From the NCBI RefSeq assembly GCF_021018805.1, contig NW_026960612.1, forward strand, positions 620,001 to 684,000: DNA of 64,000 nt, in the 5' to 3' direction. The stretch's first letter is position 1; the number at the start of each line of letters is the position of its first letter. This document shows positions 44,717 through 57,100 of this stretch, piece after piece. The stretch is from Prinia subflava (Eukaryota; Chordata; Aves; Passeriformes; Cisticolidae). A program made the position numbers and the translations under genes. The notes under the pieces were generated by a model. It saw nothing but the letters and a program-made list of their open reading frames with translations, did no database searches and had not been told where the DNA came from.

Positions 44717-46239
44717 TCACACTCAAATTCTACACAGGTAAAGTCAGTTTAGGCCACTGACTGCCAAGTGCAGACATTTTGTCAAAGTTCATTGCGGATT
44801 AATCAAGAACATGCTTCAACCATCAAAAATAAAACAACTGTGAATTTACAAAAACAAATCATTATGAATTGTCTTCAGTGCGCAAGCCATAAATCTGTAA
44901 AACATTTCAACTGGCAAACTGTGGTATTTAATTTTAATTCTTTAGTATGTTCAGTAAGCAAACACAATCCACAACAGGACCAGAAAAAGCGAACACTGAA
45001 CTTTATGCACAGTACTCTACAAAACAAATCTCTCCAAAGCCTAATAAACTCCCAATTAACAAGGACTTGTGAACTGTAACTATCACACCTCCAGGAATTA
45101 GACCTCATCAAAACCAGAACTTTTGCTGTAGGGGATATTCAATACGAAGCATTAAGGCCTCAGAAATTCTCTGAGGGCTTACACTTAGTCCACAAAGCAA
45201 GGCACTGAAACATAAGTGACACATTCCAGCACAACTATCAGCCATATGAAAGTCCATCAATCACACTCATCACACAACAGGATTTTACAGAGCACACCAA
45301 ACAAGGAGAATGTGTCCTCACTGAATCAAAATGCAGCTGTTACAACTTGGTATTCTTCTTTCTAGTATGATTTTCAATAAGATACACTAGCAACTGTTGT
45401 TTTTTTCTTTGCAGATTTTGAATATTTCAGAGGCTGTAGGCATGTCATTTAGATCAAAACATCACTTGAGAAAATGCAACAGACTTCAAGCAAATATAAA
45501 GATACTGAACTTGTATTCCGTATAATGCATATGCATTGATTTCATGAGGCATGGAAACTAGCTGTTTTTAAAGAGTATTCATTTTAGTAAATCATTTTGC
45601 CTAAAAATCATTACCTACATACTAATTGAACTTTAGCATATAACAGCTTTGCCTCCTGTCTCCAAATAGGCATTATAAAAATATAAAATAATTAATTCCC
45701 TTCCCTTGTTTTGCTTGGTAACCCAAGACAATCACAAAAGGGAGGAAGAGCACAGTAACAGCAGGAACAGTGTACATTGTCATCCATGAGTTATCTGGTT
45801 TGGTGACATGCCTTAGTTATTATTTCCAGTTAAACCTGAAGAATATTTTGTCAAAAAATTAGTAATTGCATTCAAACTTCCATGAAAATTGTCCTCAGGC
45901 CAACTACGCAATGTTATATCCCTGAACAGTCAAAAGATCCTAATAAGTCACATATGAAATACAAAGTTTTGCAAGAATACCCTTTTTAAGGCAAGCCAGT
46001 AAAAGAAGATATACCAATGCTGCCTATATTACAAAAATGAGCACATTTGCTTTCTCTTTGTTACTGAAAATTATTTAGTTCTCAAGTATGTATCAAGAAT
46101 ATGAGGCAACCTGGCTGTATTGCCATCACAGGTTTTCCAGATCTTGAACTGCAAAATATAATGCATGTATAAATATGGTTTAAACTTACTTAAATGAGTG
46201 CAGCAAAACTGTAACTTTAAGGAGAAGTTAATGAGAAGC
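44717..46239. other. AT-rich DNA, no gene seen
   Basis: The frame at 44768-45079 has no recognisable domain. No RNA or repeat signature. Confidence 0.5.
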
Positions 46240-46971
46240 TGTCTTGGGTTATGTAACCAAAAAAAGTGCATTCTATTTCATCTGTTGAAACCAGTTGGGG
46301 GATGGTTTCTTTTTTCTTTATCTCTTTTAAACCCCAGGGGGAGAGGACAGTGGATGCCTTCTGTTAATGGGCCAGCTGTTAAAACCAGGGACAGCAGTGT
46401 TCCTTATCTCTTCCACTAACCACCCTCCCTCCAGGGGGATATCTGCTGTTAATCAGCCATTAAGGCTCACCACATGACTGATAAAATTAAATCATTCCAT
46501 TGTGAGATGCTCAACCCAGTGGGAGGACCCAAAGCCTTTCCATCAGGATAAAACCTGAAGTTCAGAACAGCAGAGCATCCTCTTTTCCACTGGATTCTCA
46601 GAGGAAGACCGGACTCATCTCACCGCCACTACAGGATCATCTCTACTCCAACAGAACCACATCTGTCACTCCAGGAGGACTTATTTGGACTGCTTCCAAC
46701 ACCCTGGCCAACAGGGTGTCAGGTCGTATTCCTGACTCTGTCAGGGTTTTCTAGGACTTTTGTTTGTTTGCTTGCTTGGTTTTTTTTTGTATTACTGCGT
46801 TTGCATTTTTAATATTCCTAGTAAAGAACTGTTCCACCTATTCCCATATTTTTGCCTGAAAGCTCCTAATTGCAAAATTGTAATAATTAGGAGGGAGGGG
46901 GTTTTACATTCTTCATTCCAAGGGAAACTCCAGTTTTCCCTGACAGATACCTGTCTTTCCAAAAGAAGACA
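46240..46971 (+). mobile_element. 5' LTR of the ERVL provirus
   Basis: Starts TGTCTTGGGTTATGTAACC and ends near AAGAAGACA. AGTAAAGAACTGTT near 46820 is the likely poly(A) signal region, shared in inverted form with the solo LTRs at 3644 and 8878. It is closely similar to the 3' LTR over its full length, with few substitutions. Confidence 0.85.
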
Positions 46972-47229
46972 GAATTTCGTGTCCGACGTGGAGCATGAGG
47001 GCATTAAGAGAAAGGAGTAACAGTTCTTGGGTTACTTAAGTTTTTGTGTACTAGATATGGAGGCCTTGTTGGACAGCATCATGTGGTCTAGCTTGCCTTG
47101 GTTTGGGTGGCATGTGGTTGTGTTTTTTTTTCTCCCATTTGCAGGCCCTTATCTAAACATGGGCCCTATAACTTAGGCTACTGTGGCTGTTATTCAGTTT
47201 ATTTTATGGGTTAATAAAGTGAGGAATTA
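46972..47229 (+). promoter_or_regulatory. ERVL leader with primer-binding-site region
   Basis: Just after the LTR, GTGTCCGACGTGGAGC (from about 46979) sits where the primer-binding site should be. The expected leading TGG is altered (TCG), so the tRNA cannot be assigned with confidence; a leucine-type site would be usual for ERVL. The rest is untranslated leader before the gag ATG at 47230. Confidence 0.45.
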
Positions 47230-48610
47230 ATGGATTTTTTTAACTTCCTCTGGAAAGCAGGTATATGGATTCAGAGCTATCACACCCTAACTGTGTGTTT
47301 TGGGGGTTACTTTAACAATGGTACCCACTGTGAAGAAATGACAGTGGGGGAATTTTTTTCCCAACCCTTCACCCAGCTCTTTACATCTACCCTACCAGTT
47401 TTTGAATGGTTTATATCTTCTCTGAATGCTAATGATATCATACAGTGGCTGGTATTGCTTACAGGCCTATTCTATTTTGCATTCAGAGATAAGGGGAGAT
47501 TGACCTGGATAACCACCCTGATACCTGCTCCAGAGAATAGGGATACTGCCATGGAGCCTGACCCTGCCCCAAAGCCTGCCTCAGAGATAAACCACCTGGA
47601 AAGCGTGAAGGAGATACGTGAGATGAGTCAGATGCTGAGGGAGTACATTTTCCCTGTGGTAGCCTCATTAGTCCCAGCTGATGGGAAACCCTCCCCCTGC
47701 CCTGACAAAGGAGAGTCTGATGGTGCAGCAGTGGAACCCACAGACTTTACAACCATCCAGGTTCCAGCTGAACCACAGGGGCAGTCACAGCCAGCAGCAG
47801 TCGCCCCTGTGGAAACAAAGAAGTCTAAGGTGAAATCAGCGAACCCAGGTAATAAGAAATGAGGACCTTCAAAACCTGCAGGGGAGCCACAGGTTGAGGT
47901 CATCACCAAGTCCTTGTCGTATGAAAGTCGACGTAATCTGCAAAAAGATAGTGGACAATGGGGACGTGAGGCCTGTACAGCCTGGTTACTTTGGGTCTGG
48001 GACCTAATGGGCACAGGTGTGCAATGAGACAGTGGTGAGGCAAGGAATTTGGGACCCTTGACCCAGGACTCAGGTTTGAATCAGGTATTCGTAAGGGAGC
48101 CAGGGCCCATTTCCCTTTGGGAGCAGCTTTTGATGAGTGTAAGGGAGAGGTTTGTCCACAGAGAAAGAATGCAGGAACACCATCACAGAATGTGCTGGAA
48201 GACTCTTGAGGAAGGGATCCAACAGCTGAGGGAAGTAGCAGTATTGGAGGTACTTTTTTGGAGGAGCGGACAGCATGATAATGACCCTGACAAGGTTAGG
48301 TGCACAGGGCAAATGTGGAATCTGGCAACTCTAGGACCATCTCAATACACCACATTTATTGCAACAATTAATGCTGAGGACAACCGACAGAGAGTGGGTT
48401 CTGTAGCCAACAAGCTCAGAAATTATGAGTATGATCAATGGCCCGATGCAGGCTCATGTCTCTGCCTTGGTTAAGAAACTTAAAGAGGAGATGAGGGAGC
48501 TGAGGGAGGAGATGAGGAGGAACAGTTCCCACGTGGCACCGGTGCGAGTTACAGGCCCAAAATCCAGAGCCCAACGTCCCCCAGCTAGAGAGAGAGGGTA
48601 CACGCCATGA
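47230..48610 (+). pseudogene. gag: ERVL gag
   Basis: The first 210 codons are open (ending TGA at 47860). They begin MDFFNFLWKA, with an NNGT site at residues 29-32, a hydrophobic segment at about residues 70-85 (IIQWLVLLTGLFYFAF) and a Pro/Ala-rich tail. The same frame continues after the TGA with KSLSYESRRNL and, past a second TGA near 48026, with SLWEQLLMSVRERFVHRE and a capsid-like helical region. A frameshift near 48425-48475 leads to the C-terminal frame with a Glu/Arg-rich coiled coil (KKLKEEMRELREEMRRN) ending at 48610. No CCHC knuckle was seen. The membrane-like segment near the N-terminus is unusual for a retroviral Gag. Confidence 0.8.
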
Positions 48611-49234
48611 GCTGACCTGTGTTTTTTTCTGCTTGACCATGGGGAAGACATGGGAGTGTGGCATGGGAAACCCACTTCTGTCCTAGCAGCACGGGTGTGT
48701 GAGCTTAAGGAGAGAAACACTAACTGGGGGGGTTCCACTAGAATGAAGGTAGCCTCAGCCACCCATGACCAAGCCACCAGGTATTACAGAAGTGAGGATG
48801 CTGTGTCAGATCCCCTTGAAGGAAGCTCTACCATGTATGCAAAGGAAGGCAATAGTAACCAGTGCTAGGGGGGCCCTGCCTCTAGCCAGGAAGAGGCACA
48901 GGAAAACCAAGTGTTTTGGACTGTGTAGATCCGATGGCCTGGCACATCAGAGCCACAGAAATATGAAGCTTTGGTTGATACTGGTTCGCAGTGTACCCTA
49001 ATGCCATCGGGACATGTGGGAAGAGAACCTATTTCCATTGCCGGGGTGACAGGGGGATCACAACAATTGTCTCTTTTGGATGCCGAGGTGAGCCTGACCG
49101 GGAAGGAGTTTAGGAAACATCCAATTGTGACTGGCCCAAAGGCTCCGAGTATTCTGGGCATAGACTTTCTCAGGAATGGCTACTACAAAGACCCTAAGAG
49201 ACTCAGGTGGGCTTTTGGAATAGCTGCTGTGTAA
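48611..49234 (+). pseudogene. pro: ERVL protease-like region
   Basis: After the gag stop, frames read DHGEDMGVWHGKPTS and LAARVCELKERN. The frame at 48971-49234 contains LVDTGSQCTL-type sequence (VDTGS, catalytic Asp-Thr-Gly) and ILGIDFL near its end, the conserved second half of an aspartic protease. Frames are broken between 48610 and 48970. Confidence 0.75.
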
Positions 49235-49319
49235 GCCGAGGGCATTAAAAAATGGAACACCTTGGCTGAACTATCAGAGAACCCATCTGCAGTAGGACTC
49301 CTGAGGGTAGAACAGCAAT

Positions 49320-50889
49320 GAGTACCTCTTGCCACCTCAACGGTGCACCACCATCAGTATCGGACGAATCGAGATGCTGTAATCCCCATTCACAAGATGA
49401 TCCGAGAGCTGGAGAGCCAAGGGGTGGTCAGCAAAACCCACTCACCCTTCAACAGCCCCATTTGGCCTGTGCAGAAGTCTGACAGAGAATGGAGACTGTG
49501 GGCTATCGTGCCCTGAATGAAGTGACTCCACCCCTGTGTGCTGCTGTGCTGGACATGCTGGGACTCCAGTACGAGCTAGAGTCAATGGCAGCAAAGTGGT
49601 ACGCCACTACTGACATTGCTAATGCGTTTTTCTCCATTCTTCTGGCAGCAGAATGCAGGCCTCAGTTTGCTTTCTCCTGGAGGGGCATGCAGTACACCTG
49701 GAACCGACTGCCCCAGGGGTGGAAGCACAGCCCCACCATCTGCCGTGGACTGATCCAGGCTGCACTGGAAAAGGGTGAGGCTCCAGAACATGCAGAGTAC
49801 ATTGATGACATCATTGTGTGGGGGAACACAGCAAGGGAATTGTTTGAGAAAGGGGAGAAGATCATCCAGATTCTCCTGGAAGCTGGTTTTGCCATCAAGA
49901 AGAGCAAAGTCAAGGGACCTGCCAAGGAGATCCAGTTCCTGGGAGTAAAGTGGCAAGACGGACGGCATCAGATTCCCACTGAGGTCATCAACAAGATCAC
50001 CACAATGTCTCCACCGACCAGCAAGAAGGAAACGCAAGCTTTCCTAGGCGCCATAGGCTTTTGGAGAATGCACATTTCTGAGCACAGCCAGATTGTGAGC
50101 CCTCTCTACCTGGTTACCCTCAAGAAGAACGATTTCCAATGGAGCCCTGAATAGCAGCAAGCCTTTGCCCAGATCAAGCAGGAGATCGCTCATGCAGTAG
50201 TCCTTGGCCCAGTCAGGACAGGACCAGAGGTGAAGAACGTGCTCTACTCTGCAGCCAGGAACCATGACCTGTCCTGGAGCCTTTGGCAGAAGGTGCCTGG
50301 TGAGACTCAAGGCCGACCACTGGGATTCTGGAGCCCAAGTTACAGAGGGTCCAAAGCCAACTACGCTCCCACAGAGAAGGAAATCTTGGCTCCCTATGAA
50401 GGAGTTCAAGCCGTCACGGAGGTGACAGGCACAGAAGCACAGCTCCTCCTGGCACCTCGACTACTGGAGCTGGGTTGCATGTTCAAAGGAAAGTTTCCCT
50501 CTACCCACCATGCCACAGATGCCACATGGAGCAAATGGACTTCCCTCATCACTCAGAGCACCCGTATTGGAAACCCGAATCGCCCTGGGATTTTGTAATT
50601 ACCAACTGGCCAGAAGGTGAAAACTTGGATCTCACAGATGAAGAGGAACAAGAGCAAGTGACACGTGCTGAAGAATCTCCACCATATAACCAACTGCCAG
50701 CAGAAGAAACACGCTATGCTCTTTTCACTGACAGTTCCTGTTGTATCATAGGGATGAACCCGAAGTGGAAAGTAGCTGTATGGAGCCCAACATGACAGGT
50801 TTCACAAGCTACTGAAGGAAAAAGTGGATTGAGTCAACTTGCAGAACTCAAGGCTATTTAATTGGCCCTGGACATTGCTGAAAGAGAGA
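49320..50889 (+). pseudogene. pol: ERVL reverse transcriptase and first half of RNase H
   Basis: From about 49320 one frame reads PLATSTVHHHQYRTN and SPFNSPIWPVQKSD. A small frameshift near 49485 is followed by YRALNEVTPP and WYATTDIANAFFSIL (catalytic Asp of motif A), LPQGWKHSPTIC and the catalytic YIDDIIVWG (YIDD at 49798-49809). Thumb motifs (FLGVKWQDGR, KKETQAFLG) follow. A TAG at 50152 interrupts the connection, which continues to LFTDSSC (RNase H Asp) near 50720. A TGA follows soon after, and a TAA in the helix preceding EREKW. The frame then meets the insertion at 50896. Confidence 0.85.
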
Positions 50890-50895
50890 AGTGGC

Positions 50896-52146
50896 TGTTG
50901 TTGTTTAAATTTTCAGGGGGCTCCCGGGGAGGGTCCCCCGGAAGACCCCTGGGGTCCTTGGGTCATGGATATTCCCGTTCTGGCAGGCAAAGAGACTTCA
51001 GACGCCGGTGGGGTGCTGATGAGATGAGGGTTTATTCAGAGTCCCACTCCAGGCAGGGAGCATGGTCCTGCGGGAGTGGGGGAAGGGAAGGGGAGAGGGG
51101 GAAGGGAGCTTCTTGGAGTCTAGAACATCCCTCTGGCCACCCTGGAAGGTTTGGAGACTGGACAGGGGGGTCTGGAATCTGTACAGGGGGGTCAGTTAGA
51201 CCCACACAGATCCCAGGAGGACACTGACTCTGATTCCTGTCCATGGGAGTGAACACTCACATGCAGGAAGAATCACAAATCCTAAGAATTTAAAATAAGT
51301 AGTGGATGGTTTATTATAGAATATAAATATAGAAATTAGGATTCTTAGCATATGGGGCTGAAGAGACAAGATGGAGGAATTGGGGAGTGGCCCCTGTCCT
51401 CCTTGTTCTTGCTCTCGTCCCCCATCTTGTGCTGAGTTGGGTTTTAGAGATTGGCTTAGAGTAGAACTGACATGTTAGTATAGGTAGTAGATATTGGTAA
51501 AATTTTGTAAATAAAAAATACGTCTCGGACAGTGGTTGGGTCAGGGGTACTGTACATAAGGTGCGGGGCTCTCTGATCCGCCCAGTCTGCTGCGTGTCCT
51601 GCTCTGTGGAGATTCCTTGCAGAGCTGAGAAAGAACTAAGATAAGGTACCCTGCCAGGGAAGTGCCTGGCAGAGCTGAAAATGGACTGAGATAATGAAGA
51701 ATAAACAACCTTGGAAATGTGCACCGGCGGACTCAGTTTGTCGTCTCTAATTCTGGTGTGTAACACTTAGGGCAAAGAGAAGACTGAAAACCTTATTACC
51801 TCTGGGAACAGCAACCCAGAGGAAACTCCCAGGGAACAGCAACCTTGGGGGAACCTTAGTACCTTGGGGAACACCAACCCCAAGGAGAATCTCAGGGAAA
51901 CAATAACCCTGAGAGGAGGAGAGGGAAGGGGAGCGTCCGGAGGCCTCCAGGGGAAGAAGGGCAAAGAGAGCGAACCCCCTTGCGTTAGCATTCTTATCAC
52001 AGAGGTTCAAAAGGGCGCGGTAACATTCTCCAGCCAATGAGGTTACAGATAACTTGATACTGCAGGGAGTGTACAGGCTTGGGATAAACCATACATTTTC
52101 CAGGGGTGAGATAGAACAAACCATTTCCATAAAATGCAATCCCACA
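50896..52146 (-). mobile_element. LTR of the mini-provirus family (1251 bp) inserted in ERVL pol
   Basis: Flanked by an exact 6-bp TSD AGTGGC (50890-50895 and 52147-52152). On the minus strand it starts TGTGGGATTGCATTTTATGG and ends TTTAAACAACAACA, the same ends as 9493-12164. The first roughly 220 bases and the R/U5 (AATAAA as TTTATT on plus at 51031-51036) match the 410-bp copies. The middle is much longer: imperfect repeats of GGTTGCTGTTCCC-like units, another LTR-like insert (51238-51765) and a segment absent from the short copies. Confidence 0.9.
51238..51765 (+). mobile_element. LTR-like insert within the long LTR
   Basis: Bounded by TGTCCATGGGAG on the left and GGTGTGTAACA on the right, TG...CA. 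GAAGAATAAACAACC near 51700 gives a poly(A) signal about 65 bases before the right end, favouring plus orientation, with TACATAAGG as a weak TATA. Another AATAAA on the minus strand near 51310 leaves orientation open. Flanks GATTCC and CTTAGG do not match, so limits are uncertain. Confidence 0.4.
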
Positions 52147-52152
52147 AGTGGC

Positions 52153-53312
52153 CAAAACTCTGCCTCTGCACTGATTCGTTGATGGTAGCCAATGCTCTGT
52201 GGGGTTGGCGGGAAAGGTGGAAAAAGGCCAACTGGCAGCGTAGGGCAAAACCAATCTGGGATCCTGATGAATGGAAAGACATTGCCGCTCGGGTAAAGAA
52301 GCTACCTGTAAAAGTCCGCCATGTAGATGCCCATATCCTCAAGAGTTGGGCTAATGAGGAGCACCGAAACAATGAGCATGTAGATCAAGCTGCGAAGACA
52401 GAAGTGTCCAAGATAGACTTAGATTGGCAACATGAGGGAGAGTTGTTCCTAGCTCGATGGGCCCATGATGCCTCAGGTCATCAGGGCAGAGATGCCACCT
52501 ATAAGTGGGCACGAGACCGAGGGGTGGATCTAACCATGGACAGAATTTCTCAGTTTATCCATGACTGTGAGACATGTGCTGCAATCAAGCAGGCCAAGCG
52601 AGTGAAGCCCCTATGGTATGGCAGGTGGTGGTCCAAATATGGGTATGGGGAAACCTGGCAAATTGACTACATCACCCTTCCCCAAACCCGCCAAGGCAAG
52701 CGCTATGTACTGACCATGGTGGAAGCCACCACTGGATGGTTGGAAACCTACCCTGTGCCTCACGCTACTGCCCAGAACACCATCCTGGGTCTGGAAAAGC
52801 AAGTCCTGTGGAGACATGGCACCCCTGAGAGAATCAAGTCAGACAATGGGACCCATTTCAAGTACAGCCTTTTAAACACCTGGGCCAGAGAACATGGCAT
52901 TGAATGGATCTATCACCTCCCTTATAATGCACCAGCTGCTGGGAAAGTTGAATGATGCAATGAACTACTTAAGACTACCCTGAAGGCACTTGGCGGAGGG
53001 ACCTTCAAGAATTGGGAAGTGAACTTAGCAAAGGCCACCCTTATGGTCAACACCCAAGGCTCCATCAACGGAGCTGGTCCTGCCCAGTCTGAACCCTTGA
53101 ACACGGTGGATGGAGATAAAGTCCCTGTGGGACACATGAAAGGTATTTTAGGAAAGAATGTTTGTATTAACCCCACCTCAGGCAAGGGCAAACCCATCCG
53201 TGGGATTGTCTCTGCTCAAGGACCTGGTTATGCTTGGTGGGTAATGCAGAAAGATGGAGAAACCTGTTGTGTGCCACAGGGAAACCTAATCCTAAGTGAG
53301 AATTGGGTGTAA
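52153..53312 (+). pseudogene. pol: ERVL RNase H second half and integrase
   Basis: It continues the interrupted RNase H with LCLCTDSLMVANALWGW (catalytic Asp) and a conserved VDQAAK Asp. Integrase follows: HHCC zinc domain (HDASGHQ... and CETC), core with WQIDYITLP, SDNGTHF and GKVE, giving D-D-35-E spacing. A TGA follows immediately after the catalytic Glu (about 52953), and the same protein continues to 53312 with a C-terminal domain (KVPVGHMKGILGKN, GYAWWVMQKDGE, VPQGNLIL). From 52153 to the TGA the frame is open. Confidence 0.88.
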
Positions 53313-53384
53313 GGATTTTTTGTGTATAGTAGAGTTTATTGTTTTAAGTATGCTACAGATGGTAATAGAATAAGGGGTGGATAA

Positions 53385-54114
53385 TGACTTGGGTTATGTA
53401 ACCAAAAAAATGTGTATTCTATTTCACCTGTAGAGAGCACTTGGGGGATGGTTTCTTTTTTCTTTATCTCTTTTAATCTCCAGTGGGGAGGAGGGTGGAT
53501 GCCTTCTGTTAATGGGCCAGCTGTTAAAACCAGGGACAGCAGTGTTCCTTATCTCTTCCACTAACCACCCTCCCTCCAGGGGGATATCTGCTGTTAATCA
53601 GCCATTAAGGCTCACCACATGACTGATAAAATTAAATCATTCCATTGTGAGATGCTCAACCCAGTGGGAGGAGCCAAAGCCTTTCCATCAGGATAAAACC
53701 TGAAGTTCAGAACAGCAGAGCATCCTCTTTTCCACTGGATTCTCAGAGGAAGACCAGATTCATCTCACCGCCGCTACAGGATCATCTCTACTCCAACAGA
53801 ACCACATCTGTCACTCCAGGAGGACTTATTTGGACTGCTTCCAACATCCTGGCCAACAGGGTGTCAGGTCCTATTTCTGACTCTGTCAGGGTTTTCTAGG
53901 ACTTTTGTTTGTTTGCTTGCTTGGTTTTTTGTATTACTGCGTTTGCATTTTTAATATTCCTAGTAAAGAACTGTTATTCCTATTCCCATTTTTTTTGCCT
54001 GAAAGCTCCTAATTGCAAGATTTTAATAATTAGGAGGGAGGAGGTTTTACATTCTTCATTCCAAGGGAAACTCCAGTTTTCCCTGACAGATACCTGTCTT
54101 TCCAAACTGAGACA
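53385..54114 (+). mobile_element. 3' LTR of the ERVL provirus
   Basis: Starts TGACTTGGGTTATG (TGTC to TGAC change) after a purine tract AATAAGGGGTGGATAA at about 53369-53384, and ends CCAAACTGAGACA. It is nearly identical to the 5' LTR except scattered substitutions and short indels, for example near 53430-53500. Confidence 0.87.
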
Positions 54115-57100
54115 CACTGCATCCTGACTCAAGTGAGAAAACATAAAGCACCTTGCCTGGCCTGAGGTGCACTAAGAAAGGAATCCTAAATTTAAGATTA
54201 GCCTAAGGCAGGCTCCTATAGAGATGTATGTTCAGAAAATGAATAGAGTAGGACAGAAAACAGTAGTAGAGCGATAAGGCACCTTAGGCTGACACAATAC
54301 ACATCCTCCCCCATCACAAAGATTGTGTTAATAACACAGGTACACAGCACTGTGCTCTAAGACCTATCATAGCAGCAGTGTATGTCACACACAGGAGTGG
54401 CTGCAAGCTGGAATTAGAGTTGCTGTGACTGAGCCAGAGGTAGCTATAGCTGTGTACCTGGGCATGTTTGTGTGGGAGATAAAATCATTAAGATCCTTTA
54501 ATCTACTTCTCCTCCAAAACTTGACTTCAAAAATTTCTCCCAAACTCCATTGCTTCTAATGCTAAAAGCACACAAATAAAAAATGCAACACCAAGTGGAT
54601 AATTCCTCACTGCAGTATCTAATTGTGCTTATCAAAGCTGAATGAAGCTATTTGGATCTGTGCTGGTCCTAAAGTGTATTTTAACACACTCAGTGGGTTA
54701 TTCTGGCTGTTACTTCTCTCCTGAAGTAAATTTACATAAACACTGCACTGCTCTTTCATTTTCTCTTTTTTAGATGCAGGCCACTATTTTTTTATCAAAT
54801 ATGGATTGTTAAACAAGGCATGAAATAAAACTGTCACTTAGGAAACTTCAGTTTGGCTTTGGTTGCCAAAAAGACTTATTTCCACTATAGTATTTCCTCT
54901 CAAAGATAAACTGAGTCAGTCACAAAATACATGAAAACAAACAAAATAACAGCTGTGTCTTCGGTCAGCCAGCCAGATTGCAAATCAGGACCACTAGAGC
55001 CTGAAAAATTACTAAAACATGGAGGTGTGTAATTATTTCCTAATATTCTCCTCAAATCTGATTTTAAAACAATTTCCAATTTGGGAAAAAAATAAAAATA
55101 ACATTCTTACAAGATGCAGAGAGAAAGAACCAGCTATATATTTTTTTTAATAATTAATTTTACTGGTACAATTACCCTTTTCCCCCTCTGCACATTTGTT
55201 AATCAGTCTTGGGATCCCAATTGTGGGAGGTCTAAAAGGTCAAATACATCCAGCTTTCAACTTCAAAGTGGGTATAATCACAAAAGCTTGTGAGGAAGGA
55301 CTAGTGGACAATCAGTGAATCCAGAACCTGAGCCTAAGGCTGCAGCAGAGAGTGCTCTGGCTGGTCCAACTGCCCCATTTACATTCAAAACAGATGAACA
55401 CACCCCAGGGAGACCTGAAATCCAAGTCCGTGCAAAACAAGCTTACAATCCTTAAATATGATCTAGAGTGAGTGTCTCAAACTGTAACAGTCTCATATAA
55501 ATAGTATTTGGATCATTACAAACATACTCCTTTAATTCTGTCTCAACTAAGCAGTACATTTGTTTCAATGAGTTTACATTCAGTTTAAATAATTGCAATT
55601 TGTATTACAGCTTAAAAAAACACCCACAACATTCATTAGGAACTTTTAAATTAACATTTAACATAAATTATTCCCTGAGCCTTATATTTTGCATTTTATC
55701 CACTCTGGTAATTTAATGTCTCATCTTCTACCAGAAAAAGTCCTAAAACTATAGAAAATACATACAGATTTTCAAAACCAGTCAGAGTAGACAAGGTGCT
55801 AAATAAGGCTTCTTTTAAATAATTTAATCTGCAGAACCAAAGTTCTGGAAGCAGAGGTTTCCTTATACTCCCTACTTCCTGGTAGCTGGATGCCTGGCTT
55901 ATGAGAGTAAAAAAAAACCTTTAAAAGCTAACCAGCAGAGAACGTTTTGAAGTTTGCAATAACTCCTAAAGTATTTGCCAGAATGTGATGGGCTTATGAC
56001 ATGCATAATTAAACAGTGATTTGTTTATTCACTCACAAGAGAGTGACATTTAAAAAGTGTATTTTAACCAACTCATCTAAAAAATGACAACCTCAGCTTC
56101 TCAGTCAAGCTGTTGGCAGCTACAACCAGAAAAACAGAGGCATCAAAGCCAAATGTAAAATAAATCAGAAGCATTAAGTGAGATCCTGATCAGTTAATGC
56201 TTTGCACAATTTGAATTAAAGATAAATTTGAGTAAGAGCTTTCTGTTAAGTGTAAGAACAATGGAAGAGGAAAAAAAAACCCAAGATCCATACAAAAACA
56301 GAAGACAAAAGAAACCTGAAATGGGTCAAGGAAGCCAGAAGACCCTTTAGGTAGAATATAAGTAACAGGCACTATGAACAGCATGAGCATCACACAGATA
56401 TTTCTTAGCTTGTACACTGAAACAGAAGTGTTGGTATAAAATACTGACCATGCTTCTTTCTGAAGAATAAATGGATTTACACACCAGTTATTTTATGGCT
56501 TAATATAAACCTAGCTTATATATTTCATATGGACAAATACTTCCTAGGTGCACACAGGAACTCAGAAGCGAGTGCTGTTATATGACAAATAGGCCTTAAT
56601 TCCCATCTGTAGGAAGTATATCCTTAATCATTTGTAAAGGAAAGTTATCATCAGGAAAATTTCCTGATGCTATTTCTGATAAAAACAAGTTTTTCATATT
56701 TCTGTTGTTTGATCAAGCCATTAAGTCATGTTGCTGCTTAGGTATTTCTACTACTTCATCAGAAACAAAAAGCTGAACTGGACTTTTGGCATTTAAATCA
56801 GTGCAAGGATCAGTAATCATCTGGTAGACTTTTCTCCACTTGAATGTTTTCATTCCTCAGCATCTCTCAGGAACTCCCACTCTTGAAAAGAGAACTAGAA
56901 GACTAAGGCACAGCTGTAATTGTATCAGTCTCTGGATTTCTGATAGTTCACCTGCCACACGTAAGCAGATACTGATGCAACATTTTCTCCTTTTAATTTA
57001 GAATTATGGAAGTAGCTGGAGAGAGTGTATGTCTACCATATCTATAATAATGGAGACACAGATACAGCAGACATTTGTTATATTACAGTGTTATTTGTCT

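Larger units (their letters stand above)
46240..54114 (+). mobile_element. ERVL provirus, interrupted by a later LTR
   Basis: LTRs of about 730 bases (46240-46971 and 53385-54114) enclose gag (47230-48610), protease-like and RT-RNase H-integrase sequences. No env is present between the integrase end at 53312 and the polypurine tract near 53371, as is usual for ERVL. Pol has several stops, a frameshift in RT and a 1.25 kb insertion in RNase H. Flanking five-mers GAAGC and CACTG do not match, so the TSD is lost or the provirus is recombinant. Confidence 0.88.

Noticed and set aside
44768..45079. 103-codon plus-strand frame as a gene
   Set aside because: Low-complexity Asn/Gln/Ser-rich translation without a domain. 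An antisense frame overlaps it. AT-rich context similar to untranslated DNA.
51314..52372. Minus-strand frames of 109-150 codons
   Set aside because: They read LTR sequence of the insertion or antisense of ERVL pol. The plus-strand ERVL frame explains the right part.
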